A DNA stretch of 64,000 bases. Source: Cordia subcordata (Eukaryota; Streptophyta; Magnoliopsida; Boraginales; Cordiaceae). The stretch spans positions 3,707,501-3,771,500 of the forward strand of contig JAPTOF010000021.1 of NCBI GenBank assembly GCA_028554755.1. The letters run 5' to 3'. Positions 37,801 to 48,315 of this stretch are shown piece after piece. The position numbers and the translations under genes were made by a program. The first letter of the stretch is position 1. Each line of letters opens with the position of its first letter. Below the pieces are notes generated by a model that searched no databases, was not told the DNA's origin, and saw only the letters and a list, made by a program, of their open reading frames with translations.

Positions 37801-40800
37801 CACATTTTGATCATGTGCCTCAGTTGGTTGAGTCGGCTGAATTTGACTGCTACTATTGCTAGATGGAACATTTGGTACATTAGCAAATACCTCCACCTGC
37901 TCTTTGACACCGTGGTCTAAATCAGCTATCGCTTTCTCTTTTTCTTGGTCTAATAAAGCAGACTCATTGAACGTAACATCCCTGCTGATGAGGAAACCTG
38001 GAGACTTTGGATCTGTGCACCACAACCTGTAACTTTTCCTCTCGGACGCATAGCCTAGAAATATGCATTTCTTTGCCCTCGGCTCCAACTTGCCATCCTT
38101 CACGTGAGCATATGCAGGGCAACCGAACACCCTCAATCGAGAGTAGTCAGCAGGCTTACCAGACCATAACTCAAAAGGAGTTTTCAATTCAATAGTTTTA
38201 GATGGAGACCTATTCACTAAGTAGCATGCCGTATTGACGGCTTCAGCCCAAAAGTCTTGACTCAAACCAGATTGGGAGAGCATACAACGAGCTCTCTCCA
38301 CCAGAGTTCTATTCATGCGTTCTGCAACTCCATTCTGTTGTGGTGTCCCTACACATGTGCGGTGTCTCACAATGCCATGTTTCTTGCAGAACTCATCCAA
38401 CTCTTTGTTGCAATATTCCAACCCATTGTCAGTCCTAAGACGCTTAATTTGTTTACCAGTCTGCTTCTCAATCAACGTCTTCCACTTGACAAATGTTGGA
38501 AACGCCTCATCTTTAGTTTTTAAGAAGTATACTAACACCATCCGAGAGTATGCATCAATAAAAGTGATGTAATACCTGGCACCTTTCTTGGAAGGAACTT
38601 TATTAGGACCCCAAAGATCAGAATGAATATAATCAAGTGTTCCTTTGGTGTTCTCCTGCCCCTTACTGAACTTCACCCTGGTTTGCTTTCCAAAGACACA
38701 ATGCTCGCAGAATTCAAGCTCTCCCATTCTTTGTCCACAAAGCAAATCCCTTTTGCTCAGCTCGGTTAGTCCCCTCTCGCTCATATGGCCCAACCTTTTG
38801 TGCCATAACTGCGTAGTGTCATTATCACTCTCCTCGAATGAAACAGCTGCAACACTGTGAATCAGACATTACTTTGAAGGATATATAGGCCGCCATCAAG
38901 TTCCCTTTTAAGAGCACAATTGCACCTTTGGTCACCTTTAAGACACCATTCTCACTTCGGAATTTGTATCCATGAGAATCCAAACGCCCAAGAGAAATCA
39001 AGTTTTTCTTCAGCTCCGGTACATGCCAACACTCGAGAGATCTTGTAATACCATCAAACATCTTGATATTTACGATGCCCATTCCCTCCACCTTCAACGA
39101 AAGATCATTGCCTAGAAAGACTTTCCCTTCTCTTTTGGAATAAGAAGAGAACCAGTCGCGCCTAGGACACATATGGAACGTTGCACCAGTATCAAGAATC
39201 CATTGATTTTGCCACTATGATCCACTCACAGTCAAAACTTCCCCGATACTACTCGAGTTATCTCCATCACTGTCAGCACTTTCCACCACATTAGCTGAAT
39301 TCTCCACCTTTTTCTTTCCTTTTCTCAGTCTTGGACATTCTTTCTTAATGTGACCTTTTTCGCCACACTCGAAACAGCGTAGCTTCCTTGCTCTTGATTT
39401 TGACCTTGACTTGCTTTTCTTTCTATCCGAAGATCCACCTCTAGTCTCCGATCTCCCTCTACTCACTAAAACTTCCCCATGAACTTCTTTCCTATGTCCC
39501 GGAATATGTGTTTGAAGATCCTTCGATTTTAATGAAGTAATCACATCTTCAAAAGTATTTTTATCCCTCCCGTACAACATAGTGTCCACAAAGTTCATAT
39601 ATGAAGGCGGTAAGGAGCATAATACGATCATAGCTTGATCTTCATCATCAATTTTAACACCCACATCCTTCAAAGCAATAAAACAAGAGGTAAACTCATC
39701 AAGGTGTTGTTTTAGTGAGGTACCTTCTTTCATTCTAAGATGATACAATCGCTTCTTCAAGTAGAGGCGATTAGTGAGAGATTTAGATGGATACAATTCC
39801 ACCAAAGTATTCCAAGCCTCAACTGCTGTCGTCTTCTCAGCAATCTCCAGCAATACTTCATTTGTCACGGACATATGTATTGCACTCAAGGCTTTCGCTT
39901 CGAGTTCTTCTCTCGTTGCTGGTCCTATCTTTTCCAGGATCACTCCTTCAATGACTTTCCAAAGTCCCTGCATTGTCATAAATGCCTTGAATCTGATCCT
40001 CCAAAGACTGAAACTCATTCTCCCGTCAAACTTCTCGATTTCAAACTTTCCACCTGTGGAAGACATCTTCGTTTGCTCAAAACTCACACTTCGGGATTGA
40101 ATTTGGCTCAATGGATCGCAAAAACGGATTCAGCACGTCGAAAAACCTTAGGAACACCCCTGGTCAACTTTGGTCAACACCGGTCAAAGTCAAACCTGTT
40201 GGTCAAAGTCAACACCGTCCCTAAACACGTACTTCAGAGCAGAATCTGGAAAAACAGAGCCCAAAAACGGACTCAGCACGTCGAAAAACGTGGGGTAAGG
40301 CTTTGGTCAAACTCGGTCAACCCTTGGTCAATGGTCAACGGTCAAAGTCAACCCCGGTCAACCCCCGGTCAACGCTGTCAACGCTGGTCAAAGGTCAAAA
40401 CATTTTTTTTTTTTTTTGTTTCAGGACTAAATCTAAGCCCAAATAAAAATTTCTTTTTTATTCTTTTGGCCTAAACTAAGCCCAAACCCAAAAAAGAAAT
40501 TTATTATTTTTCTGGCCTAGAACCCAAGCACAACAAAAAATTAATTAACCCAAGACCCAAGGCCTAGCCAAAATTGGACAAGGCCACTACCCAGGCCCGA
40601 TCCAAATAAACCCAAAGACCCAAAGCCTACAAACCCTAAACCTGCTTTACAAACTTGAACCAATTTCCAAAAAATAATACCTGAATACCAAAACTAATCT
40701 CAAGAGCACGCGAACTCTATCTTCTTCGCTTGTTCTTCAAACCCAAACACGAACCAGACCCGCGACGCAAGCTTCCACTCCAACCACTAACGCTCAACGT

Positions 40801-42174
40801 AGACAAAGACCGGAGCACTCCTCGCCGAACAAAGACCTTTGTTTGGTTAGGCACCGTTTGGTTTGAGAAATTTTGGTTTCACAGTGAGTTTTGATTTTTT
40901 CTTTTTCCCTCAAGCAGCGGATTAATACTTAAGCTCTGATACCAGTTTGTTGGGGGAAAAACATGCAAACACGAAGAATACGAGAAGAAATAACGAACAC
41001 AAGAATTACGTGGTTCGGCTTTGAAGCCTACGTCCACGAGCAACAGGGAATAATTCTATTACTGATCACGAATGCTACTAGGCTCTCACTTTAGTTTCTC
41101 TCACCCCACATACCACAAGAGGTATGAACCTCTACACCCCCATGGGGTGCGACCCTAAGGCCCTTAATATAATGTCTAGCCCCTATTTATAGTACATAAG
41201 TATCCTAATCCGTATTCTACAAGGATAAGGAAACAATATACTACTAAGAAAAGTAAACAGTATACTACAAGGAAAAGGACTGAAAGGAAATTTGCTATTC
41301 TTGTTGCCTAAGAATTCGGGCCACATTCAACATCATTGTATAATTATAGCAAGTTTTGTGCAACTCAGTGCCAAGTTTCGTGATCAGCTGTCATATCAAA
41401 ATGACACGAGTATTCTGGTAGTAATGCGTCGGTATTATTTACAGCTTCTTGCCTGAATTCTTCGAAGATTCAATTACAAGTATGTAGGGGAATAGATAGC
41501 ACAAAAAACTTATCTAAATTCTTGATGACTAACAATGACTTTCTCACCATAGTCAGTACCCATCAATCCACATATCAAGAATTTCCTAATGATTTCTTTA
41601 ACCAAACTGGTTTGTATTAACAATCTTTTAACACCTAACCAGTAACAACCAAAAAGATAGCCTCCTCACACACATGTGGTTTCATGAGTTTGAGGAAGTA
41701 ATCTAAAAGAAAATCAAAACTACATTCAAGTTTGACATCAAAACTAAATTCAAATTTGACTCGGAGCTGTCAATTTACAATTATATTGGTATTGTTATTC
41801 AAGAAATTTAATTATAGAAATAATAAGAACATAATATCAAGAAATACAGAAAAAGAAAGAAAACCTCAAAAATCGCCAACTAAATGGAGTAAGATTGAGA
41901 GACTCACAGAAGATTTAACTACAATGCCATCAGCTTGATGATCGGTGACGGCAGCGCCGGAGTTGGCGGCAGCAGGGTTTGAGAAGCGGTGGTAGTCCTG
42001 GTGATCAGGAACGAGAGGAGGCTTCACGGTAGAAAAGGCGACTTGGTGACTAATCGGCTGATGTGACTGCCCACCGCAGTCGGTCACAGAAGTCGACGGC
42101 AAGGCCCCCTCCTCTTCCGCCGCCGCCGCTGCCGCAGCAGCGGCAGTCTGAGCTGGAGTTGTGGAGCTAACCAT
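31878..42174 (-). CDS. E2F transcription factor (E2Fa/b type)
   Basis: Fourteen exons join in frame to 1470 bp (489 residues): 41908-42174, 34757-34952, 34475-34528, 34246-34331, 34077-34165, 33915-33969, 33654-33706, 33517-33567, 33374-33422, 33164-33229, 33007-33083, 32697-32919, 32105-32171 and 31878-32014. E2F factors pair with DP proteins and switch on S-phase genes until bound by retinoblastoma-related protein. Seen: N-terminal [20 protein letters not shown], basic KRKNS region, winged-helix DNA-binding domain at about residues 165-240 ([39 protein letters not shown]), coiled-coil/dimerisation segment [17 protein letters not shown], marked box [16 protein letters not shown] to YLVS, and a C-terminal RBR-binding motif [18 protein letters not shown]. 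All junctions are GT-AG. Intron 1 (34953-41907) holds a full copia element in sense orientation. The end of the DNA-binding domain reads NTMQWK instead of the more usual NRI(R/Q)WK. It is a canonical activator-type E2F, not a DEL/E2Fe type. Confidence 0.95.
34975..35240 (-). repeat. Minisatellite (~37-bp unit) next to the E2F exon-2 acceptor
   Basis: About seven degenerate copies of a unit like CAATAACCACTC.CATAAACAAATAGATTAGCAG run to within about 25 bp of the exon-2 splice acceptor in E2F intron 1. On the gene strand several units translate in one frame as [15 protein letters not shown] repeats. Confidence 0.85.
35349..35508 (-). repeat. Two tandem 80-bp units in E2F intron 1
   Basis: Units 35349-35428 and 35429-35508 share GCATACTCACACA.TGATGC, GCCAGCAAGAGACTT and GAGTACCAATAGC with only a few differences. 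They lie between the minisatellite and the copia element. Confidence 0.85.
35643..36026 (-). repeat. 3' LTR of the copia element (left copy)
   Basis: This 384-bp LTR is ~98 percent identical to the copy at 40948. The element-sense TATA box (CTATAAATA) is at about 35879-35887. Because it is about 690 bp upstream of E2F exon 2 and points towards it, it could act as an alternative promoter, or as a premature poly(A) site for transcripts from the normal promoter. Confidence 0.95.
36098..37467 (-). pseudogene. Copia reverse transcriptase and RNase H (frameshifted)
   Basis: The RT frame (to about 36820) carries [30 protein letters not shown], the polymerase motif YVDDML and [13 protein letters not shown]. 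The RNase H frame (36098-36817) carries [22 protein letters not shown] and the terminal [13 protein letters not shown] block. One base is missing where the two frames meet (about 36820-36830), so RT and RNase H are out of frame. RT is also cut from integrase by a TGA at 37480, which a single C-to-T change in an Arg codon would explain. Confidence 0.9.
37480..38850 (-). pseudogene. Copia integrase
   Basis: The frame has the zinc-binding HHCC region (LWHKRLGH, then CEHC) and the DDE core: D in [10 protein letters not shown] in LRTDNGLEY, and E in [11 protein letters not shown]. It continues through [17 protein letters not shown] and the GKKR-like [10 protein letters not shown] block. All three catalytic residues are intact. 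It is separated from protease by a frameshift near 38830-38880 and ends at a TGA before RT. Confidence 0.9.
38825..39214 (-). pseudogene. Copia protease
   Basis: The aspartic protease motif [13 protein letters not shown] appears at the start of this frame, followed by [20 protein letters not shown], typical of copia proteases. A TAG codon separates it from gag, and it goes out of frame before integrase. Confidence 0.88.
39215..40066 (-). CDS. Copia gag (capsid-nucleocapsid), intact frame
   Basis: ATG at 40066 opens a 283-codon frame. Early residues [15 protein letters not shown] and [11 protein letters not shown] match Tnt1-type gag. [16 protein letters not shown] sits in the retrotrans-gag domain. 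A single CCHC zinc knuckle ([14 protein letters not shown]) follows a basic SR/K-rich stretch. The TAG stop directly before protease could be natural or a mutation; most copia elements have one continuous gag-pol frame. Confidence 0.9.
   Translation of the reverse strand: MSSTGGKFEIEKFDGRMSFSLWRIRFKAFMTMQGLWKVIEGVILEKIGPATREELEAKALSAIHMSVTNEVLLEIAEKTTAVEAWNTLVELYPSKSLTNRLYLKKRLYHLRMKEGTSLKQHLDEFTSCFIALKDVGVKIDDEDQAMIVLCSLPPSYMNFVDTMLYGRDKNTFEDVITSLKSKDLQTHIPGHRKEVHGEVLVSRGRSETRGGSSDRKKSKSRSKSRARKLRCFECGEKGHIKKECPRLRKGKKKVENSANVVESADSDGDNSSSIGEVLTVSGS
40161..40405 (-). promoter_or_regulatory. Dense TTGAC (W-box) array in the copia leader
   Basis: In the untranslated leader between the primer binding site and gag, GGTCAA occurs 13 times, AGTCAA three times and TGTCAA once within about 245 bp. 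On the element strand these read TTGACC, TTGACT and TTGACA. TTGAC[C/T] is the core W-box bound by WRKY factors, which normally mediate wound and defence responses. That the array binds WRKY proteins is inference. Confidence 0.6.
40933..40944 (-). other. Primer binding site of copia element 1
   Basis: On the element strand this reads TGGTATCAGAGC, complementary to the 3' end of plant initiator methionine tRNA. It starts three bases inside the 5' LTR end. Confidence 0.95.
40948..41332 (-). repeat. 5' LTR of the copia element (right copy)
   Basis: This 385-bp LTR faces E2F exon 2 and is 575 bp from E2F exon 1. It is flanked by TCATT. Compared with the left copy all seven substitutions are transitions, plus one indel in the G/A run at its left edge. 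Confidence 0.95.
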
Positions 42175-42400
42175 TCTATATCATTCGTTAGTTATTATGC
42201 AGTCGGATATTGAAGATGTCAATTTATTAACCTTCTTGCTTGTTATGATGGTGTGTATATATATATGTATGTGGGTATATATATATATGTATGTATATAT
42301 GGTATATATATGTGTGTGTATGTATAGGTTATATGTATCGGTTAGATAGTGAGAGCTTGGGAAGGAGGGAATTTTGGTTATGGTTGATGGAGGGAACCGC
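42175..42400 (-). promoter_or_regulatory. E2F upstream region with TA/TG microsatellite
   Basis: Directly upstream of the E2F start is a 5' leader, then a TA/TATG/TG microsatellite at about 42252-42327 that overlaps where a core promoter would be expected. No distinct TATA box or E2F-type TTTSGCGC site could be picked out. Confidence 0.4.
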
Positions 42401-43928
42401 TGTGGAAATGCAACAGTTGATAATTATGGGTTTTTTGCTTTGGGTCCTTACAGTTTATACTTATTATGTATTGACCCCAGGTACTTACATTGTTTCAGAG
42501 TTGGTCCGAGGGAAAATTGGAGCAAAATATAGTGGTGAACGTGGTTTGAAAATCAAACCACACTAGTTAGTTTTTAGAATCAATGACCAAAATGGCATTT
42601 TTAATAAATTTTGTTCCAAAATGACAAATTTTTTAAAGAAACAATCAAAATGGTTATCTTAGATAACTTAGTGTTTTGAACACACAAAATTGTTAATGTG
42701 CCATTGGTATGCATAACCTTACATGTACTTTTTTGACATTTTTTATTTTTATTTATTTATGTTCTAATTATGCACAATATAGATAAGAAAAATTATTTTA
42801 GATAGTTATTTGGTTAGTGAGCACTAAAAAGGAACTAATGGCAAAGGATTAAACACATTTAAAAAAAATAATGATTCAAATATTTTCTCTTTTGATTTTC
42901 AATTTTCTTCTTATTTTTTTCTTCTCTTGTTCATATTTTGTTTCATTTTCCGTCTTCTTCACCAATTTGCTTTTCCCTCCCTTAGCATATCTACTTGGTC
43001 TTCGTTCCTTCTACTTTTTCCATCCTCAATATTCGTAACTCACAAGTCACCATACTTGGTAATCTCTTGAGCTCCAAGTTCCTGCAAATTGTCTAATTCA
43101 TCAAAGTTGTTATATATTTTGCATATAATCTTATAATTCTGCCATACATGCAACATTATCCAAGAATAAATGTTTTGTTAGCAATCATCAACTTACTTAA
43201 ATGAAATTAAGAACCAAGAATTGAGCAACAATACAAGGATCACATAAGAACAAAAGGGTAAATAGTGCTCTACCTCCTTTTGGTTTACCATAGATGTCCA
43301 TTATCTCTTAAACTCTAAAAGAGGCACTACACCCTCTTGTGGTTCTCAAATGTGTAGCGTACTTGCCCTATTGACTCCATTAGATTTATACTATATTTGG
43401 AATGAGCTTATTATACGATGCTTTTTTCTTATGTGAAAGAGACAATCCTTTTTATCTTATAAGATATTAGATATAATACAAACATCCTATGAAAACTCAA
43501 AACAAATCATACTTTTTATCTTAAAAGATTTAAGTAATCCATCCTTATCTTATTTTTTTTTACAATAAAACATCTTATTACAAACATCTTATAAAAGCTC
43601 AAACCAAACTATAATATTCTATATAAAAGAGAATCTTAAAATAAGCATATAACAAACAGAGCATTAGTTAATGGATATGTCTTAATGATGTTTTCACTCT
43701 TTATTAAAATAAAAGTAAATTACACAAAACCCCCTATACTTTGTCATAAGTGTATGATTCCTTTTATAGTGTCAAAATTAGTAAATATCCACATATCCCT
43801 ATATTTTCTCATAAGTGTATGATTGGATGATGGGTCTTTAAAAGAATGTATCTTTATTACGCTATTACATGCACCCTCACCTACGTACACCCCACTGGGA
43901 AGTTACACCGTAACACGCACCTATATTA

Positions 43929-43971
<43 letters not shown>

Positions 43972-46010
43972 CCTTCAACTTTAGCGTTCTCTCTCTCTAT
44001 CCTCTTCTCTCTCTTTGTTGTTCTCTCTTATTCCTCTCCCCTCTCTTTCTCTGTAGAGACATACACAATGGAACCATCAGAATTGTGTGACAATGTATTC
44101 TTCAACTTTAGCATTTTCTATTTTGTGGTTCCCAATGAAGGATTCGAACGCTTCTACGTGGCAGTGACAGTGGAGGCTGGGGATCATTGCTCTTGCTCCA
44201 CTGTTCTATCTCTTTTGTTCTTTCTTTTTTTTTTGGGCTTTTTGGAGTATTTTTTAGATTTGTGACAAATCCATGTGCGTGGTGTGTGGGTGTGGCGGTA
44301 GCAACAGTGGAGGCTAGGGATTATTTATCTTGCTCTATTGTTCTCTTTGTCTTACTTTCTTTTGTGCTTTTTGGAGTTATTTTTTAGATTTATGTATGTC
44401 ATGTGGGTATGTTCATGTGAGTCAGTTTGTGGTAGTAGTGGTGGTGATGGTTTTTGTGGTTGTGGTTATAGTTGAAGTTATGGTGGTAGTGATGGTGGCA
44501 ATAGTGATAGTGGTGGTGGTGGTTGTGGTTTTTTGGGCTATTGGTTGCAACTAATCGATGAAGAAGATGATGACTTCTTCTGATCTTGTAATGTGCTATG
44601 CAGCTAATCGATGAAAAAGATTTAAACAAACATTTGCAAAAAATAAAAGAAGCAAAAAAATTGTGAATATGTTGTTTGATATTGCGAATGTTCCCGTATA
44701 AGGTCGTGAACATCTCAATCAAAGTTGTCCACCCGTAGTTTACAGGTGTGAACATGTTAACCACAAGTTGTGAACATAAAATATCAAAATTGTAAACTTA
44801 TAATATGAAATATGTAAATAATTAAAAATTGTGAATATGTAATATAAAGATTGTGATCAAAATATGAATATATTAAAATTAAATTTTAAAAATAAATCAC
44901 AATTTTTTATTTTTTAATAAACAAACCAATCCAAGTAAATTCCAATAATATGATTGATTTGCTCCCTATGTTTTTTTCCCCTCAAAACAAGTGCGTTTGG
45001 TTTTTTATAAGAATTTAGACTTAAAAAAAAAAAAAAGAGGCTTGTCTTTTGTCAGCTTTATAGGCCACGAGAGCTGTCAACCGAAATAACAAATATACAA
45101 ACTAAGCTTTCCTTCATTACTTCTTATGTTGTGCAGCGCTAATTGTGGTCCTTGTTTTTATCTTTTTTTTCGGCTAAATGTGTCTTACACGCAAAATAAG
45201 GTGTATGTAGCTTTCAGGTGCACCATATACAGATTGTTTTTATTATGTATATGGGTAATATTTTCTTTTAGTGTTTTTAGCATTTGGATTTTTTTTTAGG
45301 AAATGTTTCCAATAGAAAAAGTTTATTTTATGAAAACAAAGTTAATTACTATGATGAAATTTAAAATATACAACATAATACTTGAGTTGATTTTTTAAAA
45401 GAAAAAGAATTGAACTCACATCAACTGAAGAAGAAAAAAAGGGAATAAATGAACATTATACGTAGTACACGTGTGTGTAAGTGTGTTGGTGAAGCCCCAC
45501 AAGAAAAAAAAGTGTATTGCTGCTAATTAAAAAAAATGGAAATGTGTGGTATGGTGTAGAAATCAATAATAATTATGAAAAGAAAAGCTAAATCCAAAAA
45601 AAAACAGAAACATATTGCTTTATAATGGTGCAAATATTTTGTTCAAAAAGTTAATTGGTTTTGTATAGTTTATAAAAATATTTTTACTGCCCTTGTTTTT
45701 CTTTTGCTTTATTTATAATGTTGGTAAAAGGGATATTATGGTTAAAAGTTAAGCGAACAAATGGTCTTAGTTTGCATGCCTACATAAATGGTGTGGGTTA
45801 AATGCCTCCAATTAAAATTGACAAAAAAGATGACCCAAGGGATAACATACTTGACTTTCAAAAAGTATTACAATAAAAAGAGATTAAAAAAAAAAACACT
45901 TTTACCTAACCACAAGCAGGGGTAAGGTACTATTCACCAAAAAAATATGATGCATGTCATAAGTGAAATTATGATTGCTACAGATCTAGGGCCCTTATAA
46001 ATGATAAGAA
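42401..46010. other. Intergenic, repeats only
   Basis: I find no gene. There is a perfect TA microsatellite at about 43932-43978 followed by a CT-rich tract, a GTG/GTT-rich imperfect trinucleotide tract at 44428-44532, and a probable degenerate MITE at about 43385-43665. Typical MULE-type end sequences (GGTAAATAGTGCTC at 43258, TAAATTACACAAAACCCC at 43716) appear without clear partners. Open frames here are low-complexity. Confidence 0.5.
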
Positions 46011-46011
46011 A

Positions 46012-47762
46012 ATACTATGCAAATCCATTCATGATTAGATCACTCATAATAATATGACCATGCATATCACTTACTTCCTCATATCCTGCTGACCTTGTCC
46101 ACCTTTTAAGAATGTAACTTTTAGAAATTTCATGAACGCACATGTGATCTTTTAATACTTTTACTATATAACAACATAAAATACCTTGCATATAATCTGC
46201 ATGTGCATGATAAAATATTTTTTTCACCATTTGTCACGCGATGGTATCTTCTACATCATGGAGGAGATATAATGAAAAAGTGATATACCTGATTCTTCCC
46301 CATTTTTAATTAAATCAATTTCAAGTGAGATTAAATATTCGACCTAAAATTATTCAAAGATCTTTTTTATGTATATTAGACTGACATGTTGCAACCATTT
46401 GGTTTAGATACTTAATTTGGGCAACTTGTAACTCAAAAAGTACTCAACTACATATTCATTACCTCTATTATTTTTAACAATGGTCTCAAAGTGAGTGAAA
46501 AATTGTGAAAACCCATAATCTGACTTCAAAGTTTAGTTTTAGCTAGGTCTAGATCTGTACTTTCACTCAGTTGCGTACTTTGCATTCCAATTGACCAATG
46601 CCATCTAATGTATGGGCACGCCTATTTCTGTCTCAATTCAAATATCATTTTTAACTATGTATTTTCCTCAAACTAAGAGGATGTTTGGCTAAGCTTATAA
46701 GCTAGTCAAACTAGCTTATAAACCTAAAATAATAATCAATGTGTTTGGTTAAGTGGCTTATAAGTAATTATTATCAACTTATAAGTTGGGGACAAAAAGC
46801 TAGGGATAGAAGCTTGTTTTCTAACAGCTTATAAGCATTTTTTTGTCAAATTTTTAAAAAGACAATATTACCCTTAAAATTAAAATAATTTTATCACATT
46901 AATTAATGACATATCAGTTTTAGTCATTTTAACCACCATTGCTACTTATAAGTACTTATTTACCAAATATGTTAGCAGCTTATAAACACATATTATCCAA
47001 ACACATCTTTGCTTATTTAGTACTTACTTATAAGTAGCTTTTTACTTATAAGCACTTACAAATAAGCTTAGCCAAATGGGCTCTAATCTATTAAGTATAA
47101 CATCCCATTCAAGAAGCCACTCATCTTCCTCTTTTGGTTCATTAAAAAATAACCCTAATACATTGTTAACATCACCATGCCCCTAAATATATGATTGATA
47201 TATTTCAATGCATTTTGCATTACGTACCACTTACATAGATGATAAAATATATTAGGCATAACATTTTCCAAAGCTTTTGCCATTGCGGCATCTTGATCAA
47301 TAAAGATAATTCTAAGATATTTGTTTGACGTAACTTGTAAAAATGTGTCAAACAACCAAGAAAAAGAGTCAATTGTTTTATCTTACATTAAGGTAGCTAC
47401 AAAAATTATTGTCTCATGGTGATGATTAAACCCCAAGAAAATAGCAAATAGACGAGAATCTTTATGTAGCTTAAGTAATGTCCAAGACATTCCTCCCTAT
47501 TAGCTCATATGGCTTCCATGGAGAAATTCCATAATATTTTGCTAATTCAATTTGTTCACTTTGTATAGTATATATTCATTGTTGAGATGGCAACATATGT
47601 TTAAGTTCAGATCTCACAACTTCATGGTTGTGTCCAAAAGAAAAGATATAAACTACATATTTTCTTATACTTTTTTCTAATTTAACTTTCAAATTTGCAA
47701 CACATCTAGTTCAAATCTCAGTTCTAAGATTTCTAACAAGATGATCCCTCTAATAAGATTTT
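46012..47762 (-). pseudogene. FAR1-related (FRS) pseudogene, C-terminal part
   Basis: On the minus strand the expected blocks of a FAR1/FHY3-family protein (transcription factors derived from a Mutator transposase) appear in order. At about 47640-47760 is the end of the FAR1 DNA-binding domain (GHNHEVV). Then come ELAKYYGISPWKPYEL, FNHHHETIIF-like, and the transposase-domain block WLFDTFLQVTSNKYLRIIF-IDQDAAMAKALENVMP at 47160-47360. HFETIVKNNRGNEYVVEYF follows near 46490, and the SWIM zinc-finger region GILCCYIVKVLKDH with YILKRWTRSA at 46090-46200. Stops and frameshifts separate them. A MITE is inserted at 46677-47083, and the N-terminal part lies 15.6 kb away at 63341-63621, separated by an LTR element. 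Confidence 0.85.
46677..47083. mobile_element. Tourist-like (PIF/Harbinger) MITE in the FRS pseudogene
   Basis: This 407-bp element has inverted ends: the left starts GAGGATGTTTGGCTAAGCTTAT; the right in reverse complement starts GAGCCCATTTGGCTAAGCTTAT. A TAA target duplication flanks it (46674-46676, 47084-47086). The interior is AT-rich with many TTATAAG motifs and no coding frame. Confidence 0.88.
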
Positions 47763-47767
47763 CTACA

Positions 47768-48315
47768 TATCAGCATTTGGGTTTAAACCAAATGATAAGT
47801 GAATGGAAAATTGGTAATTATGTTGGAAATATATTTTGAAAAAAATTATAATTAATTTTATTCCAAGATTCTAAAAATTTTCCAATAGAAATATCCCTTC
47901 ATTAATGTACATGGCTAGTGAGAAAAAGTCTCATACCTTTTCAAACAGACTTCTGAAGTCTATAAATAACCCGGGGTTTTAGTATCCTTTCCGTTGAAAT
48001 TTTTATGAGTTCTTATATCATATTTTCATGCACATTAAAAGAGAGAAGATCAATATTATTTGGTTCGTCGTGTCTGGGCAAGTTTGGAGTGCTACTACTA
48101 TTAGACATAGATCGTTGTATCTCGGGAGATTTGAACCATTAAACCGTAAGCATCATAGCGGGATAATACAATCTTAAAGAGACTGGATTTGATCTAGACC
48201 TTGGACTTATTACATTGCATCTATTTTAATTGTATTTTATAAAATCAAGTAAGTTTTCTTTTTGAGGTATATTTTACAACATAACACAAACAACTTATAT
48301 ACTAATTTTCTAACA
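47768..48315 (+). repeat. 5' LTR of the outer element
   Basis: The copy begins TATCAGCATTTGGG where the right LTR has TGTTGGCATTTGGG, so the terminal TG is mutated. It ends TTTTCTAACA. Shared blocks include TTATGAGTTCTTATATCATATTT, TTATTTGGTTCGTCGTGT and CCGTAAGCATC.TAGCGGG. No clear primer binding site follows it. Confidence 0.8.

Larger units (their letters stand above)
35643..41332 (-). mobile_element. Full-length Ty1/copia element (Tork/Tnt1-like) in E2F intron 1
   Basis: LTRs at 35643-36026 (3' LTR) and 40948-41332 (5' LTR) begin TGTTGGG and end TTCAACA. The 5-bp target duplication TCATT is perfect (35638-35642 and 41333-41337). The primer binding site, complementary to initiator Met tRNA, is at 40933-40944, and the polypurine tract (AAGGTGGAGATT) lies next to 36026. 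Domain order on the minus strand is gag, protease, integrase, RT, RNase H, which is copia order. The LTRs differ by about seven substitutions and one indel (~98 percent identical), so the insertion is recent. The coding region nevertheless has two stops and two frameshifts. The element runs in the same direction as E2F. Confidence 0.97.

Noticed and set aside
37480..38793. Treating the long minus-strand frames at 36-40 kb as host genes
   Set aside because: Order and motifs (CCHC, DTGA, DDE, YVDDML, RNase H) together with LTRs identify them as a copia polyprotein.
39740..40474. 244-codon plus-strand open frame
   Set aside because: It is antisense to the copia gag and leader and matches no protein; it is a shadow of the gag frame.
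43846..44265. 139-codon open frame with YIYIYI run
   Set aside because: Created by the TA microsatellite and CT-rich tract; no family similarity.
44399..44764. His/Asn-rich 121-codon open frame on the minus strand
   Set aside because: It is the translation of an imperfect GTG trinucleotide repeat, not a plausible gene.
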